A program made the translations under genes and the position numbers. DNA of 64,000 nucleotides, taken from IMG/VR virus record IMGVR_UViG_3300029922_000024, positions 50,497 through 114,496 of that record. One strand, 5' to 3'. Shown here piece after piece: positions 51,150 through 59,046 of the stretch. Numbering within the stretch: the stretch's first letter is position 1; every line of letters starts with the position of its first letter. The stretch comes from a virus. The notes under the pieces are model-generated. The model saw only the letters and a program-made list of their open reading frames with translations, was not told the DNA's origin and did no database searches.

Positions 51150-53513
51150 TTAATGACTACCCCCAGAAGGACTAGGAGGACCCGCACTTTGCTGATTAGG
51201 TGCTTGGGCGGGTATTCCTAAGAAATTGTTTAATTGAGTTACTGCTTTCGCTCTTTCTACCGCATCGGCGGAAGTATTCATTATTTTTACTAGATTTGCA
51301 ATATTTTGTCCAAATTTATCAAGTGCATCTTTTGTTGGAGCAATCTGAGATTGTAAACTGGAAAATAAATTATTGAAAAGTTTATCTCCCTGAGCTTGAA
51401 TTGCATTCGTAGCATCTCCAGCCCTTCCACCAACGCCTGCTTCTAATTGGGCTTTCTTTGCATCTTCTAGAGCTTTATTTTGCTGTTTTGCATCTCCAGA
51501 CGCCTGTGCGTCAACATAGGCTCCAGCAAAACGGAAGTCTTTTCCTAAATCTGGATTCTCAACCGTTGCATTTATCTCTGCTTGACCCAAAGCAGAACTA
51601 ACTTCTTTTTGTTGATCTTTGGTTAAAGAGGAAGTATCCAAAACAGACTGAAGACCGTATTTTTTCTTAAGATCTTTAAGTTTTTGAATCGATGTGTCAC
51701 TGCTTTTAAATTTATTTTGAGACGCAGCAGTTACTTTATTTGCTTCCTGAATAATTTGCTCAGGACTTATTGGATTTCCAGCCCTAGAAGCATTCTCTGC
51801 CAATTTCTGGACCATAGGGTTATCAACTGTTAATTGATCAATTGGAATATTAAAAAGTGCTGCCCTAGAAAAAGTATCTAACTTATTGAGGACTGGATTT
51901 TTAATGATTCCGGCAGCACGCATTGTTCCGGTTGGACCAGTTTGTTCTACGGATTTTTGTCTATATAGTTCATATGCATTCTGACCAGCCTCGATACCTC
52001 TTGTAGTCTTATCTCCACCAAAGAATTTACCGACTGTACTCAAAATCTGATCTAGGCCCTCAGAACTTGAAGCACCGGATCTATTTACAATGGTTGCAGC
52101 AGATTCAATAAATTTTCTGTTTTCTTCTCTGTATTGGCTACCGTCTAATCCAGTTCTAGTTCCTTCAGCCAATATTTTTATAAATGCGTCTTTTGAGCCA
52201 GTGTCAGATCCAATAGACCCAGAAAGTTTTCCTAATACCTGACTGGCATTCGTAACATCTAAATTTCTTTCGGCTTGAAGTGCCGTAATTGAATTTCCTC
52301 TAGCAGATCTTGTTGATCCACCAGCACCAATGATATTGGATGCCGCCGTTCTTCCCTGTTGATCTGTAAAACCGGCGTCTTCTACTTTACCGTAAAAGCC
52401 TTTACCGCCAAGTCCATATCCATTGCCCCTTAATTCTTCATCGTTTAACCCCAACTGTCTCTGTGTCCCTAAATCGGTCTGATATGTTTGTAGGTACCTG
52501 TTAGCTGCTGCGGTTCTGATCCCTCTTTCTGGACCATTTTTAATGGCATTAAACTGTTCTTCTTGGGCTTGAGCTTGTTCATTTTTCTTTGTTTCTTCAA
52601 ATTCTCTTTGTTGATCTTTAGAACCAAATCGTCCTGCTATTGATCTAAAGGCCTGCATGAAGTTACCATGTTGGAGGGCTCCTGAGCCTTCCTCACCAAA
52701 TATTAAACTTCCAAGCATTCCTTGTGGCGTTTTTGTATTAGCCTTATACCTACCTGCAATTTTATCTTGGGCGTACTGAGCCGCCTGTAATCGATCGGAA
52801 TTGAATGTCAAATCTTCTGCGGCACCACCATTTAAAAGGGAATTAAGTCTTTGACCGCCTTGTCCTTGGGTTTGAAAGGTCTGAGCCTCTATTTCCCTGG
52901 TTCGAAATTGGGATTCCGCAAATACCCTTCTTGTAGCTTCTATTCCTTTAATCCCAGCAACGGCTGTACCGATACCAGCCATTATCATTCCAGGAACGCC
53001 CAAGGCTCCAATGAGACCGGAAAGACTGGTAATACCGCCTTTAGGCATATTGAATGCGCTTCCACCTGCACCGCCAGCGCCGCCTGGGGAAGGCGTCTTG
53101 CCGCCTTTAGGATTTAAGGACTGCTGAAGGCGATCTCTAGTCTTTAGAATGGAATTGTAGTCTTCTTCTGCCTTATTGCGCTCCCTTGTCCAATAAGCCT
53201 TTTCTTTTTCGTTCTTAACGGATTCAACTTCTTTTCTTGAAATCTCTTCTAGTTTTCTTTTTTTGTCGTCTAATGCCCTATTAGCGATCTGAACAGCTTG
53301 CTGATCAAGCCTAGTAGATTTCTCTTTAGATCTTGTAGACTCTAGATTCTCCCTAAATACATCTGAAGAGGTCTTTTCGGCAGCGTTTTTGGATGAAGTC
53401 GAGCCAAGTTTTAACTTATCTGCATCCCCTTGAATCTTTTTGATTAATGTCGAAAATGCCTTCTCAAGTTCTGAGGTATCCGCACCAATTTTAAGTTTTG
53501 TTTCTAATGACAT
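51150..53513 (-). CDS. Probable tail tape-measure protein
   Basis: A 787-residue protein with a helical N-terminus (heptad-rich, Lys/Glu, residues 1-135), a Pro/Gly hinge, a hydrophobic Gly/Ala segment near 165-195 (GGITSLSGLIGALGVPGMIM) and then long helices with few aromatics. Such a charged coiled coil with an internal hydrophobic segment, upstream of hub and spike, fits a tape measure. At about 0.15 nm per residue it would set a tail of some 120 nm. An alternative is another long helical virion protein. The unit has a late motif 37 bases before the ATG. Confidence 0.65.
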   Translation of the reverse strand: MSLETKLKIGADTSELEKAFSTLIKKIQGDADKLKLGSTSSKNAAEKTSSDVFRENLESTRSKEKSTRLDQQAVQIANRALDDKKRKLEEISRKEVESVKNEKEKAYWTRERNKAEEDYNSILKTRDRLQQSLNPKGGKTPSPGGAGGAGGSAFNMPKGGITSLSGLIGALGVPGMIMAGIGTAVAGIKGIEATRRVFAESQFRTREIEAQTFQTQGQGGQRLNSLLNGGAAEDLTFNSDRLQAAQYAQDKIAGRYKANTKTPQGMLGSLIFGEEGSGALQHGNFMQAFRSIAGRFGSKDQQREFEETKKNEQAQAQEEQFNAIKNGPERGIRTAAANRYLQTYQTDLGTQRQLGLNDEELRGNGYGLGGKGFYGKVEDAGFTDQQGRTAASNIIGAGGSTRSARGNSITALQAERNLDVTNASQVLGKLSGSIGSDTGSKDAFIKILAEGTRTGLDGSQYREENRKFIESAATIVNRSGASSSEGLDQILSTVGKFFGGDKTTRGIEAGQNAYELYRQKSVEQTGPTGTMRAAGIIKNPVLNKLDTFSRAALFNIPIDQLTVDNPMVQKLAENASRAGNPISPEQIIQEANKVTAASQNKFKSSDTSIQKLKDLKKKYGLQSVLDTSSLTKDQQKEVSSALGQAEINATVENPDLGKDFRFAGAYVDAQASGDAKQQNKALEDAKKAQLEAGVGGRAGDATNAIQAQGDKLFNNLFSSLQSQIAPTKDALDKFGQNIANLVKIMNTSADAVERAKAVTQLNNFLGIPAQAPNQQSAGPPSPSGGSH

Positions 53514-53550
53514 TGTGAAGACCCCAGATTAAAATTAGACCCTTATAAGA

Positions 53551-53558
53551 TAAGATTG
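53551..53558 (-). promoter_or_regulatory. Late motif CAATCTTA, copy 7
   Basis: On the - strand: TTAAACCGTCAATCTTATCTTATAAGG. It lies 37 bases before the tape-measure start. Its flank AAACCG(T/A) is shared with copy 6. Confidence 0.6.
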
Positions 53559-53587
53559 ACGGTTTAACCTTTACTTACTTATATCAC

Positions 53588-53616
53588 TTGACCTCAACCT
53601 TTAAATAGGGTATAAA
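53588..53616 (+). promoter_or_regulatory. sigma70-like promoter, leaderless type
   Basis: TTGACC (53588-53593), 17-base spacer, TATAAA (53611-53616). The predicted start at 53623 is the A of the next ATG. Confidence 0.7.
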
Positions 53617-53622
53617 TATAGT

Positions 53623-53856
53623 ATGGCTAAAAAGACCAAAAAACCCAAAAAGGTCGTAAAAAAGACAAAAGAAAACAAAAATACTAAGGAAATTAAGTAC
53701 TTAGAAAGATTAATTGAGTTAAGTTTGAGGAATGTTACTGGCAAATCAGAAGAATTAGATAAGTTATTCACGAATCAGGCCAATAGGATGAAGGAGCAGA
53801 TTATTAAATTAGAAGCAAATATCTATTTTAATAAGTGTTTTCTTGAAATTAAGTGA
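53623..53856 (+). CDS. Small Lys-rich protein, 77 aa
   Basis: The first 25 residues are almost all Lys, Thr and Pro (KKTKKPKKVVKKTKENK), then a helical stretch follows. A nucleic-acid-binding role is likely from charge alone. It leads a + strand unit with a strong leaderless promoter. Confidence 0.65.
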   Translation: MAKKTKKPKKVVKKTKENKNTKEIKYLERLIELSLRNVTGKSEELDKLFTNQANRMKEQIIKLEANIYFNKCFLEIK

Positions 53857-53862
53857 TATATT
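53854..53862 (+). promoter_or_regulatory. Extended -10 promoter, leaderless type
   Basis: TGATATATT. The hexamer TATATT (53857-53862) is six bases before ATG 53869. No convincing -35. It overlaps the stop of the preceding gene. Confidence 0.4.
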
Positions 53863-53868
53863 AATTTT

Positions 53869-54156
53869 ATGCATGACGACGATTACGATGATGATTGTTT
53901 TGACGCTTTTAGGTATCTCTTGGGAAGTCTTAATGATGATATTAAAGATGATTCAGAAGAATACCCTCGAATGGTTGGTATGAGTAAGTGGCTACAATTA
54001 GAAGCTGAAGCCGCTACTGCCAATATTTTTCCAGATGTTGGGGTAGATTGGGCTCGCATGGAACCAGAAGCCAGGACCTGTTCCCACGAATGGGCGATCT
54101 ATCAGGGACTAAATGAAAAATATGAATTTTGTAAGAAGTGCGATGAGAAAAAATGA
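53869..54156 (+). CDS. Small acidic protein with CxxC, 95 aa
   Basis: Starts with an Asp/Tyr-rich run (MHDDDYDDDC) and ends EFCKKCDEKK. A single CHxxW / CKKC set near the C-terminus may bind zinc. Its stop overlaps the dUTPase ATG by four bases (ATGA). Confidence 0.6.
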   Translation: MHDDDYDDDCFDAFRYLLGSLNDDIKDDSEEYPRMVGMSKWLQLEAEAATANIFPDVGVDWARMEPEARTCSHEWAIYQGLNEKYEFCKKCDEKK

Positions 54157-54617
54157 GAGTTAAAATTAAAAAATTGCATCCAGATGCCATCATACCAAAA
54201 TACGCAACTCCAGGCGCTGCCGGTTTTGACTTGGTTGCCATTGAAGATGTAGCTATCGAACCTAGCACTACGGTTCTGATTAAAACAGGACTATCTTTTG
54301 AAATACCGGAAGGCTACGAACTTCAAATTCGCCCACGATCTGGGACGTCTTTAAGAACACCTCTTAGAGTAGCAAATAGTCCAGGAACTGTTGACGCCGA
54401 TTATCGCGGAGAAGTTTGTGTGATTATGTCTAACATTCAAGTACATCCATCATACAGTGCTGGGCTATATGGTGTAAGTTTAGCGCAATACATTAACAAG
54501 GGTGATCGTATTGCTCAAGGCGTTATCTGTCCAATTATTCAAGGTTCGTTTGTTGAAGTCGAAGAGTTAAACAATACCCAGCGTGGTGCGGGTGGATTTG
54601 GGAGTACTGGGGTATGA
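54153..54617 (+). CDS. dut: dUTPase (trimeric)
   Basis: The 154-residue enzyme has all five dUTPase motifs in order: PGAAGFDL, RPRSGTSL, GTVDADYRGE with the catalytic Asp, GDRIAQGV, and the C-terminal arm RGAGGFGSTG. It turns dUTP into dUMP and pyrophosphate, keeping uracil out of phage DNA and feeding thymidylate synthesis. It overlaps neighbours on both sides by four bases. Confidence 0.95.
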   Translation: MRVKIKKLHPDAIIPKYATPGAAGFDLVAIEDVAIEPSTTVLIKTGLSFEIPEGYELQIRPRSGTSLRTPLRVANSPGTVDADYRGEVCVIMSNIQVHPSYSAGLYGVSLAQYINKGDRIAQGVICPIIQGSFVEVEELNNTQRGAGGFGSTGV

Positions 54618-54871
54618 CATCTAGAGATTTTGCATATTGGCTCCAGGGTTTCCTTGAGGTTTCTAATCCTACACATATAGGAGAAAATGAAACCACTATT
54701 ATTAAAAATCATCTAAATATGGTTTTTAAGCACGAGATCGATCCTTCTCATGGCGATAAAAAGCATCAAGAAGAATTGAGTAAAATTCATCAGGGATCCT
54801 CATTGCCAATTTCTGACGAAATGCGTCGCGTGCTGCAATCTGGGATTATCGAAGCTAAATTTAACTGTTAA
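54614..54871 (+). CDS. Conserved-looking phage protein, 85 aa
   Basis: Begins SRDFAYWLQGFLEVSNPTHI, a pattern seen in many small phage proteins of unknown role. Helical, no metal motif. It overlaps the dUTPase stop. Confidence 0.6.
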   Translation: MTSRDFAYWLQGFLEVSNPTHIGENETTIIKNHLNMVFKHEIDPSHGDKKHQEELSKIHQGSSLPISDEMRRVLQSGIIEAKFNC

Positions 54872-54880
54872 GGAAATCAT

Positions 54881-55105
54881 ATGCCCAAAGCAATACTGGA
54901 ATTTAATTTACCAGAAGAAAAGGAAGAGTTTGAGTCAGCCAAAAATGGTGGGTGTTATAAACTTGCTCTTTGGGATCTAGACCAATACCTAAGAGGTATC
55001 TTAAAATACAATAGTGATGCTCATGACCAAAAAACAATCGACGAATTACAAAATACAAGAAATAAACTTCATGAGTTTCTTCACGATTACGATTTGAGTT
55101 TATAA
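54881..55105 (+). CDS. Conserved-looking phage protein, 74 aa
   Basis: Opens KAILEFNLPEEKEEFESAKN and continues with a LxxLDxxLR helix, a pattern common in small phage proteins with no assigned role. AAGGAAAT precedes the ATG. A TATAAA overlaps its stop and may serve the RNA that follows. Confidence 0.65.
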   Translation: MPKAILEFNLPEEKEEFESAKNGGCYKLALWDLDQYLRGILKYNSDAHDQKTIDELQNTRNKLHEFLHDYDLSL

Positions 55106-55110
55106 AAAAT

Positions 55111-55311
55111 TTGCGGCTGCGTGGAAAGCTAGTTAGGTACTGGAAGAGTCGTGCGCTCCAGTTTAAGATAGAAATACGCCTACGAGAGACACGCCTAATA
55201 TATCTAAGGCTGGAGCCTTATTGTGCGTTGGACGATAATCTGAACGCATCGAGTGCAGGGTAGATACTGCATAGGTAAACATCCAGAGTGGGATTTGCGC
55301 CCCACCCGCAA
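55111..55311 (+). ncRNA. Structured RNA, copy B of a three-copy family
   Basis: The closing stem is TTGCGG/CCGCAA (55111-55116 with 55306-55311). Stem two is GCGTG/CACGC (55119-55123 with 55190-55194), flanked by GAAAGC and AGAGA as in copies A and C. Stem three is TAGG/CCTA, stem four ACTGGA/TCCAGT. Then come hairpins AAGGC/GCCTT, TGCGTT/AACGCA and TGCAG/CTGCA, a CAGAGT element, and a terminal GTGGG/CCCAC hairpin just before the closing stem. A TATAAA ends five bases before the closing stem. No ORF fits the region. The convergent 57-residue gene ends three bases after it. Confidence 0.72.
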
Positions 55312-55313
55312 TA

Positions 55314-55487
55314 TTAATTCTTGTTTTTTTCGTAGATCTTAACTTCTTCTTTTATTATCTGACGACCTTTTTGTCGTTCTTTTCTATTAGCTTTACGCAC
55401 ATCTTTTAGGGTACTATAGCCGTCTGTAGCCATTTCTATGGCTTGCTTACACCGTTTAGCGGTCTTTAGGGTATCTATCTTTGCCAT
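55314..55487 (-). CDS. Small basic protein, 57 aa
   Basis: ATG 55487 is preceded by AAAGGATAG. The frame reads MAKIDTLKTAKRCKQAIEMA and continues with a Lys/Arg-rich helix to a TAA at 55314. Probably nucleic-acid-binding by charge. Last gene of the - strand block that begins at 58997. Confidence 0.6.
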   Translation of the reverse strand: MAKIDTLKTAKRCKQAIEMATDGYSTLKDVRKANRKERQKGRQIIKEEVKIYEKNKN

Positions 55488-55524
55488 AACTATCCTTTAA
55501 ACGATACATAAAGAGGCTTTTGTG

Positions 55525-55791
55525 TCATTTAATCGCTTCATAATAAGATTCTGGCGCACCAATAAATTCAGTGTATCTGTAAAATTTTATAAGTCTATCG
55601 ATTATCACGATCAATTCTGGCGTAAAACCAATATCTTCACCTAAATAGAAAGCTACCACCACGCAGGGGCACCCAGTACTTGTGGCGCAAACCGAAATTG
55701 CACTCCCAAGATCGTAACTCACCTTATGTGTTTTGTAAAATTTTTGTACAAAATTCTTATTTACGATGTACCTATTTAGGTCTATCTTCAT
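55525..55791 (-). CDS. Hypothetical protein, 88 aa
   Basis: A small protein with CATSTGCPC in the middle, which may be a metal or disulphide site, and hydrophobic strands around it. No family recognised. Confidence 0.55.
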   Translation of the reverse strand: MKIDLNRYIVNKNFVQKFYKTHKVSYDLGSAISVCATSTGCPCVVVAFYLGEDIGFTPELIVIIDRLIKFYRYTEFIGAPESYYEAIK

Positions 55792-55801
55792 TTACGAAAC
55801 C

Positions 55802-55966
55802 TTACATGTTATTTTCTAGACCAAATTTTTTTATTATAGGGTTTGGAGTATCAAGATTTTTCTGTATCTCAGTCATGTTCTTGATTATTGCTTTAATTGT
55901 AAAAAATCCCAATAATATCCATACCAAACATAATACTAGCCTAGGAGTATTCCCACTTCTATTCAT
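55802..55966 (-). CDS. Small membrane protein, 54 aa
   Basis: I start it at ATG 55966, which overlaps the stop of the preceding gene. One membrane helix (LVLCLVWILLGFFTIKAII) follows a short polar N-terminus. Confidence 0.5.
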   Translation of the reverse strand: MNRSGNTPRLVLCLVWILLGFFTIKAIIKNMTEIQKNLDTPNPIIKKFGLENNM

Positions 55967-56294
55967 ATTCAAAACCCAAACCAATCATTGCCTTTAGTGC
56001 AAATGGATTTTCTTTAAGATCGGAAATCAAATGCGTAAATATAGGATCCTTTTCCATTTCACAAAGTACGGGGGCCATAAAATATCCTGGGCTGTGGTCG
56101 GCAGCAAATTTTAGATATTTTTCACCTTCTTCTTCCATATCCATGGCAAAATAATCATGGGCAACTGAAGTCATACATTTAGAGTATGCAAGATGTGGCA
56201 AAGCATCTTTGTTGAGAATGAGATAGTCCAATAGAACACCTAGTTCTTTTATGAGATCCTCATGGTCTTGTGGGATATCGCCGTATGTTTTCAT
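55959..56294 (-). CDS. Hypothetical protein, 111 aa
   Basis: A helical acidic protein (DIPQDHEDLIKELGVLLDYL). It shares a one-base junction with the previous gene and overlaps the next, as in a tight operon. Function unknown. Confidence 0.6.
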   Translation of the reverse strand: MKTYGDIPQDHEDLIKELGVLLDYLILNKDALPHLAYSKCMTSVAHDYFAMDMEEEGEKYLKFAADHSPGYFMAPVLCEMEKDPIFTHLISDLKENPFALKAMIGLGFEYE

Positions 56295-56512
56295 TAAAGA
56301 AATTTAATTTCCCCAGAAATGTTAGTAATACAAAAATCTAAATAGGTTCCAGTGTATCTGCCTTCTTTATCGTATTGAGCATTGAATTCCCTAAAAAAGG
56401 TTTCCATATCTTCCAATGAATAGAATTTCCTCATAGCGGGAGTGGCATCCTCGACATAATATACGACATGATAAGGTTTACTTTTGGTTTTTTTAGTGGC
56501 CTTCTTTTTCAT
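56294..56512 (-). CDS. Hypothetical protein, 72 aa
   Basis: ATG 56512 follows GGAGAGAACA and lies inside the end of the HAD gene. Lys-rich start, then a beta/alpha fold with YHVVYYVEDATPAMRKFYSL. No motif recognised. Confidence 0.55.
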   Translation of the reverse strand: MKKKATKKTKSKPYHVVYYVEDATPAMRKFYSLEDMETFFREFNAQYDKEGRYTGTYLDFCITNISGEIKFL

Positions 56513-56981
56513 TGTTCTCTCCAAATTTTTGAATTACTTTTTCTGCATCGGAAAATGTAAGTCCGTTCTTGCTATCTATTTGTACTAACCTGTCTATAAA
56601 GGGCGCTAAGTCTGTTCCGTCATCAATAATTACAAAATTTGTAATTTCTGGATGGTACTTTAAATAAAGAGCGATCTCGTGGCCTCTATATCCATTTTCC
56701 AAAACTGGGGTTACGCCAACAATAAAGGATCCTGAAATATGGTACTGGTCAAACATTTCTTGCAGAGCTTCTATGGTGTAGTGTTTTCTCCAACTAGAAG
56801 TGATAACTATTTCGACTTTGGGGACTTCTTCTAAAATATATTGAAGATTTGACATCGCAACTGGATCAAGAACTTTAGAACTAACGGTATTCGTTAAACC
56901 CAACAAATTCAAACGATTATTACAAATCATCGAACTAACTGAAACTAGGACCCCATCGATATCGACAAAGAGGGCTTTCAT
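56493..56981 (-). CDS. HAD-family phosphatase (RNA-repair type)
   Basis: The 162-residue protein has the HAD motifs: FVDIDGVL with Asp7 and Asp9, VITSSWRKH (motif II Thr/Ser) and FVIIDDGTDL (motif IV acidic pair). The size and order fit the stand-alone HAD domain often found in phage RNA-repair clusters, where it trims 3' phosphates. Two genes upstream is a YcgL-type nucleotidyltransferase and 5 kb upstream an Rnl2-type ligase, which supports this reading. A nucleotidase role is the main alternative. Confidence 0.75.
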   Translation of the reverse strand: MKALFVDIDGVLVSVSSMICNNRLNLLGLTNTVSSKVLDPVAMSNLQYILEEVPKVEIVITSSWRKHYTIEALQEMFDQYHISGSFIVGVTPVLENGYRGHEIALYLKYHPEITNFVIIDDGTDLAPFIDRLVQIDSKNGLTFSDAEKVIQKFGENNEKEGH

Positions 56982-57145
56982 ACTCTAAATACCTTAATGG
57001 TTCCACAATATCTACATTTACTGACCAACTTACGAGCCACGGGACGTTTCGTGCTTATCTCTTGATCAAATATGTCTATGGAATCCATAGTATGGAATCT
57101 ATGTGGACAGAAAAACAGTCTTAAAATTTTGTATAGATACTTCAT
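56978..57145 (-). CDS. Small zinc-ribbon protein, 55 aa
   Basis: The frame from ATG 57145 reads MKYLYKILRLFFCPHRFHTM and ends KCRYCGTIKVFRV. A CPH pair near the start and CxxC near the end give a typical small phage zinc ribbon. Start and stop each overlap the flanking genes by four bases (ATGA), which makes a chance frame unlikely. Confidence 0.72.
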   Translation of the reverse strand: MKYLYKILRLFFCPHRFHTMDSIDIFDQEISTKRPVARKLVSKCRYCGTIKVFRV

Positions 57146-58152
57146 TTGATCTCTCTTTTTACTTCATCAGAATAAACATGGTAAACGAAATCCTTGATCC
57201 ATTCAAGATCTGGTTTTGCTCGAAGAGTAGAAGTCTTTTCTACCTCGACCAATTCTTCTAGGCCAGAAGTAATCATTTCAGATACTTGTTCGAATGGCAG
57301 TTGTTCGGTCTTGATCTTAATTAGCAATTCCGCATCTGGACGAGGGAATGTGATATTTCCAGTACGAAGAAGTTCTAGGCCTTCACTGTTTACTCGAACA
57401 GCATGGGAAAGAGCCTTAAAACATACTCCACCGGCAATATTTGCCTTGCGTGAACGAGATCCGTACTCTGCATAGATTCGACTAACAATGTCTAAAGCGT
57501 CTTTTGCTCTAATTGCCATGGGAATAAAGCGACCACAAATTTTTAGGTGAGGTTGATTCATTTCGCCTTTAGGGTCTGGTTTCATTACCATTTCTATAAG
57601 CGGCGTTTTTTCGAGATTAACCAACGATTGCGTATGGTAAATTAAATCAAGAATTCCTTTTTCGTGATCTCTTAATCTGTCATATGGAGGAAAGGTTTCT
57701 AAGGAACCGATAGCCATTTTAAGGGCATCCATGCGAGTACCTTTTACGCCATACTTTGCAGCTTGTTTACGAGCATATCCAATGAAGGCATTAACATTCT
57801 TAGAAATAATTTTCTCTTTATTATCCCGAATTGTTTTGAAGATGTACCAGTTAGCGGGGTTCTTTGCCGTAAACATTTCGTCTGGGGAGAAGATCATATC
57901 AAGGGCCATGGTCTGGCCTTCTGCGAATAATTTTAAAAATTGATCAACCGAGAAAATCTCAATATCTACATCGTCCTTACTATTGCGCTCTCCATGGGCC
58001 TTCTTTCGACTCATGTTTACCGTTTTGTGGTAGTCGTTTAATACGATTTGACGGCCCGTAGGCAAATAAATGGACTTAAAATCGAGATCAGACTTTGGAG
58101 TAGTTGTTCCGTAAAGAGCCGACCCAAATTTCAACTCAAAAAGCTTATTCAT
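57142..58152 (-). CDS. Nucleotidyltransferase of the YcgL/RNA-repair family
   Basis: The 336-residue protein has the nucleotidyltransferase signature GSALYGTTTPKSDLDFKSIY at residues 10-29: the GS, then Asp22 and Asp24 that bind the metal. A third acidic residue (DVDIEIFSVDQF) follows. This matches COG3541-type predicted nucleotidyltransferases that occur with RNA ligases in phages. It likely adds or restores nucleotides at RNA ends. It is flanked by four-base overlaps. Confidence 0.82.
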   Translation of the reverse strand: MNKLFELKFGSALYGTTTPKSDLDFKSIYLPTGRQIVLNDYHKTVNMSRKKAHGERNSKDDVDIEIFSVDQFLKLFAEGQTMALDMIFSPDEMFTAKNPANWYIFKTIRDNKEKIISKNVNAFIGYARKQAAKYGVKGTRMDALKMAIGSLETFPPYDRLRDHEKGILDLIYHTQSLVNLEKTPLIEMVMKPDPKGEMNQPHLKICGRFIPMAIRAKDALDIVSRIYAEYGSRSRKANIAGGVCFKALSHAVRVNSEGLELLRTGNITFPRPDAELLIKIKTEQLPFEQVSEMITSGLEELVEVEKTSTLRAKPDLEWIKDFVYHVYSDEVKREIK

Positions 58153-58779
58153 TTATCCTCTTCCTGGAGTATCCGATGGTAGACCAAGATATTCCCGCCA
58201 ATCAACCCATCTACGAGTATTTGGCTTAACGATATTTCCATTAATAGCAACACCATCATTTAGGGTTTTAATAAAACCCCAATCTCGCTTAGTACGACCA
58301 GTAAAACAAAAAGTTAATGGAGCAAATTCTTTTTCGTTTAATCTATAAGAATGATCGGTTAGAACCTGATGCTGATCTGTTGCTTTTCTCCAAACAAATC
58401 TATTTTTTGCTACTGGATATGTTTTGATATCATCCATCAACCTTGTAGAGTTTCCAGAAGTTCTTGTAAAAATTAAAGAATTTGCTCCAGACTGTCTGCG
58501 TGTTAATTCTACTTCTTTTGTCTGAGGATTAAATTTCTTTTCTGTATAAGCACCACGAACCAAGTAGGTACAGAAATCCCAAGGATGATCGTGTAGATCG
58601 TCCCGATCAGAACGTAAAAATTGATGGATAAAGAAATTAAAATACTTTGATTTGATTACATAGTATCGGATTAGATAAACGTCCTGCGGGCCTCCAGTAC
58701 CAGTAATACGAAGTGTCTTACTTCTTTTTTCACAATAGGACATTAACTTGTTGGCAACAAAAAGAGTTAAATTATTCAT
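58153..58779 (-). CDS. Cupin-fold protein, 208 aa
   Basis: Start ATG 58779 overlaps the stop of the next gene upstream. The metal-site motif is DDLHDHPWDF with two histidines, followed by TYLVRGAYTEKKF, the first cupin motif with its Glu. A second histidine appears in ATDQHQVL. This fits a small cupin dioxygenase or isomerase-like protein. Substrate unknown. Confidence 0.7.
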   Translation of the reverse strand: MNNLTLFVANKLMSYCEKRSKTLRITGTGGPQDVYLIRYYVIKSKYFNFFIHQFLRSDRDDLHDHPWDFCTYLVRGAYTEKKFNPQTKEVELTRRQSGANSLIFTRTSGNSTRLMDDIKTYPVAKNRFVWRKATDQHQVLTDHSYRLNEKEFAPLTFCFTGRTKRDWGFIKTLNDGVAINGNIVKPNTRRWVDWREYLGLPSDTPGRG

Positions 58780-58997
58780 TTTGTACACTTCTTTAGCTCA
58801 TCGCCTTTAAAAGATTCTGGAACAATTGAACCCTTACAATCCAAATCTACATCGTATACCGGTGGATCTACTTGGATCTGATGTTCTACTGTGCCTTTAC
58901 ATCCTTCATAAAAACCTTTGGTTACAACTACACAATCCTTGAAATGGAATGGTGTCGATAACATAGTGGCCAACATAAGAACGAAATTAGTATTCAT
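58776..58997 (-). CDS. Small exported protein, 73 aa
   Basis: A 15-20 residue hydrophobic start (NTNFVLMLATMLSTPFHF) looks like a signal peptide. The mature part has four cysteines and an SH3-like GFYEGCKGTV turn. TAGGAG precedes the ATG. It is the first gene behind the strong promoter at 59018-59046. Confidence 0.6.
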   Translation of the reverse strand: MNTNFVLMLATMLSTPFHFKDCVVVTKGFYEGCKGTVEHQIQVDPPVYDVDLDCKGSIVPESFKGDELKKCTK

Positions 58998-59017
58998 CAT
59001 ATAGAACTCCTATCTAA

Positions 59018-59046
59018 AATATATCAAAAAAATATTGTTAAGTCAA
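59018..59046 (-). promoter_or_regulatory. Strong sigma70-like promoter
   Basis: On the - strand: TTGACT, 17-base spacer, TATATT with an extended -10 TGA. Its hexamers are identical to those of the structured-RNA copy C promoter. Predicted start near 59011, with a 13-base leader carrying TAGGAG. It abuts the ribonucleotide reductase stop and drives the small-gene block from 58997 down to 55314. Confidence 0.75.

Noticed and set aside
55106-55311. tRNA or tmRNA in the 55.1 kb gap
   Set aside because: No T-loop GTTCGA-type sequence, no CCA end and no cloverleaf; the region fits the three-copy RNA family instead.
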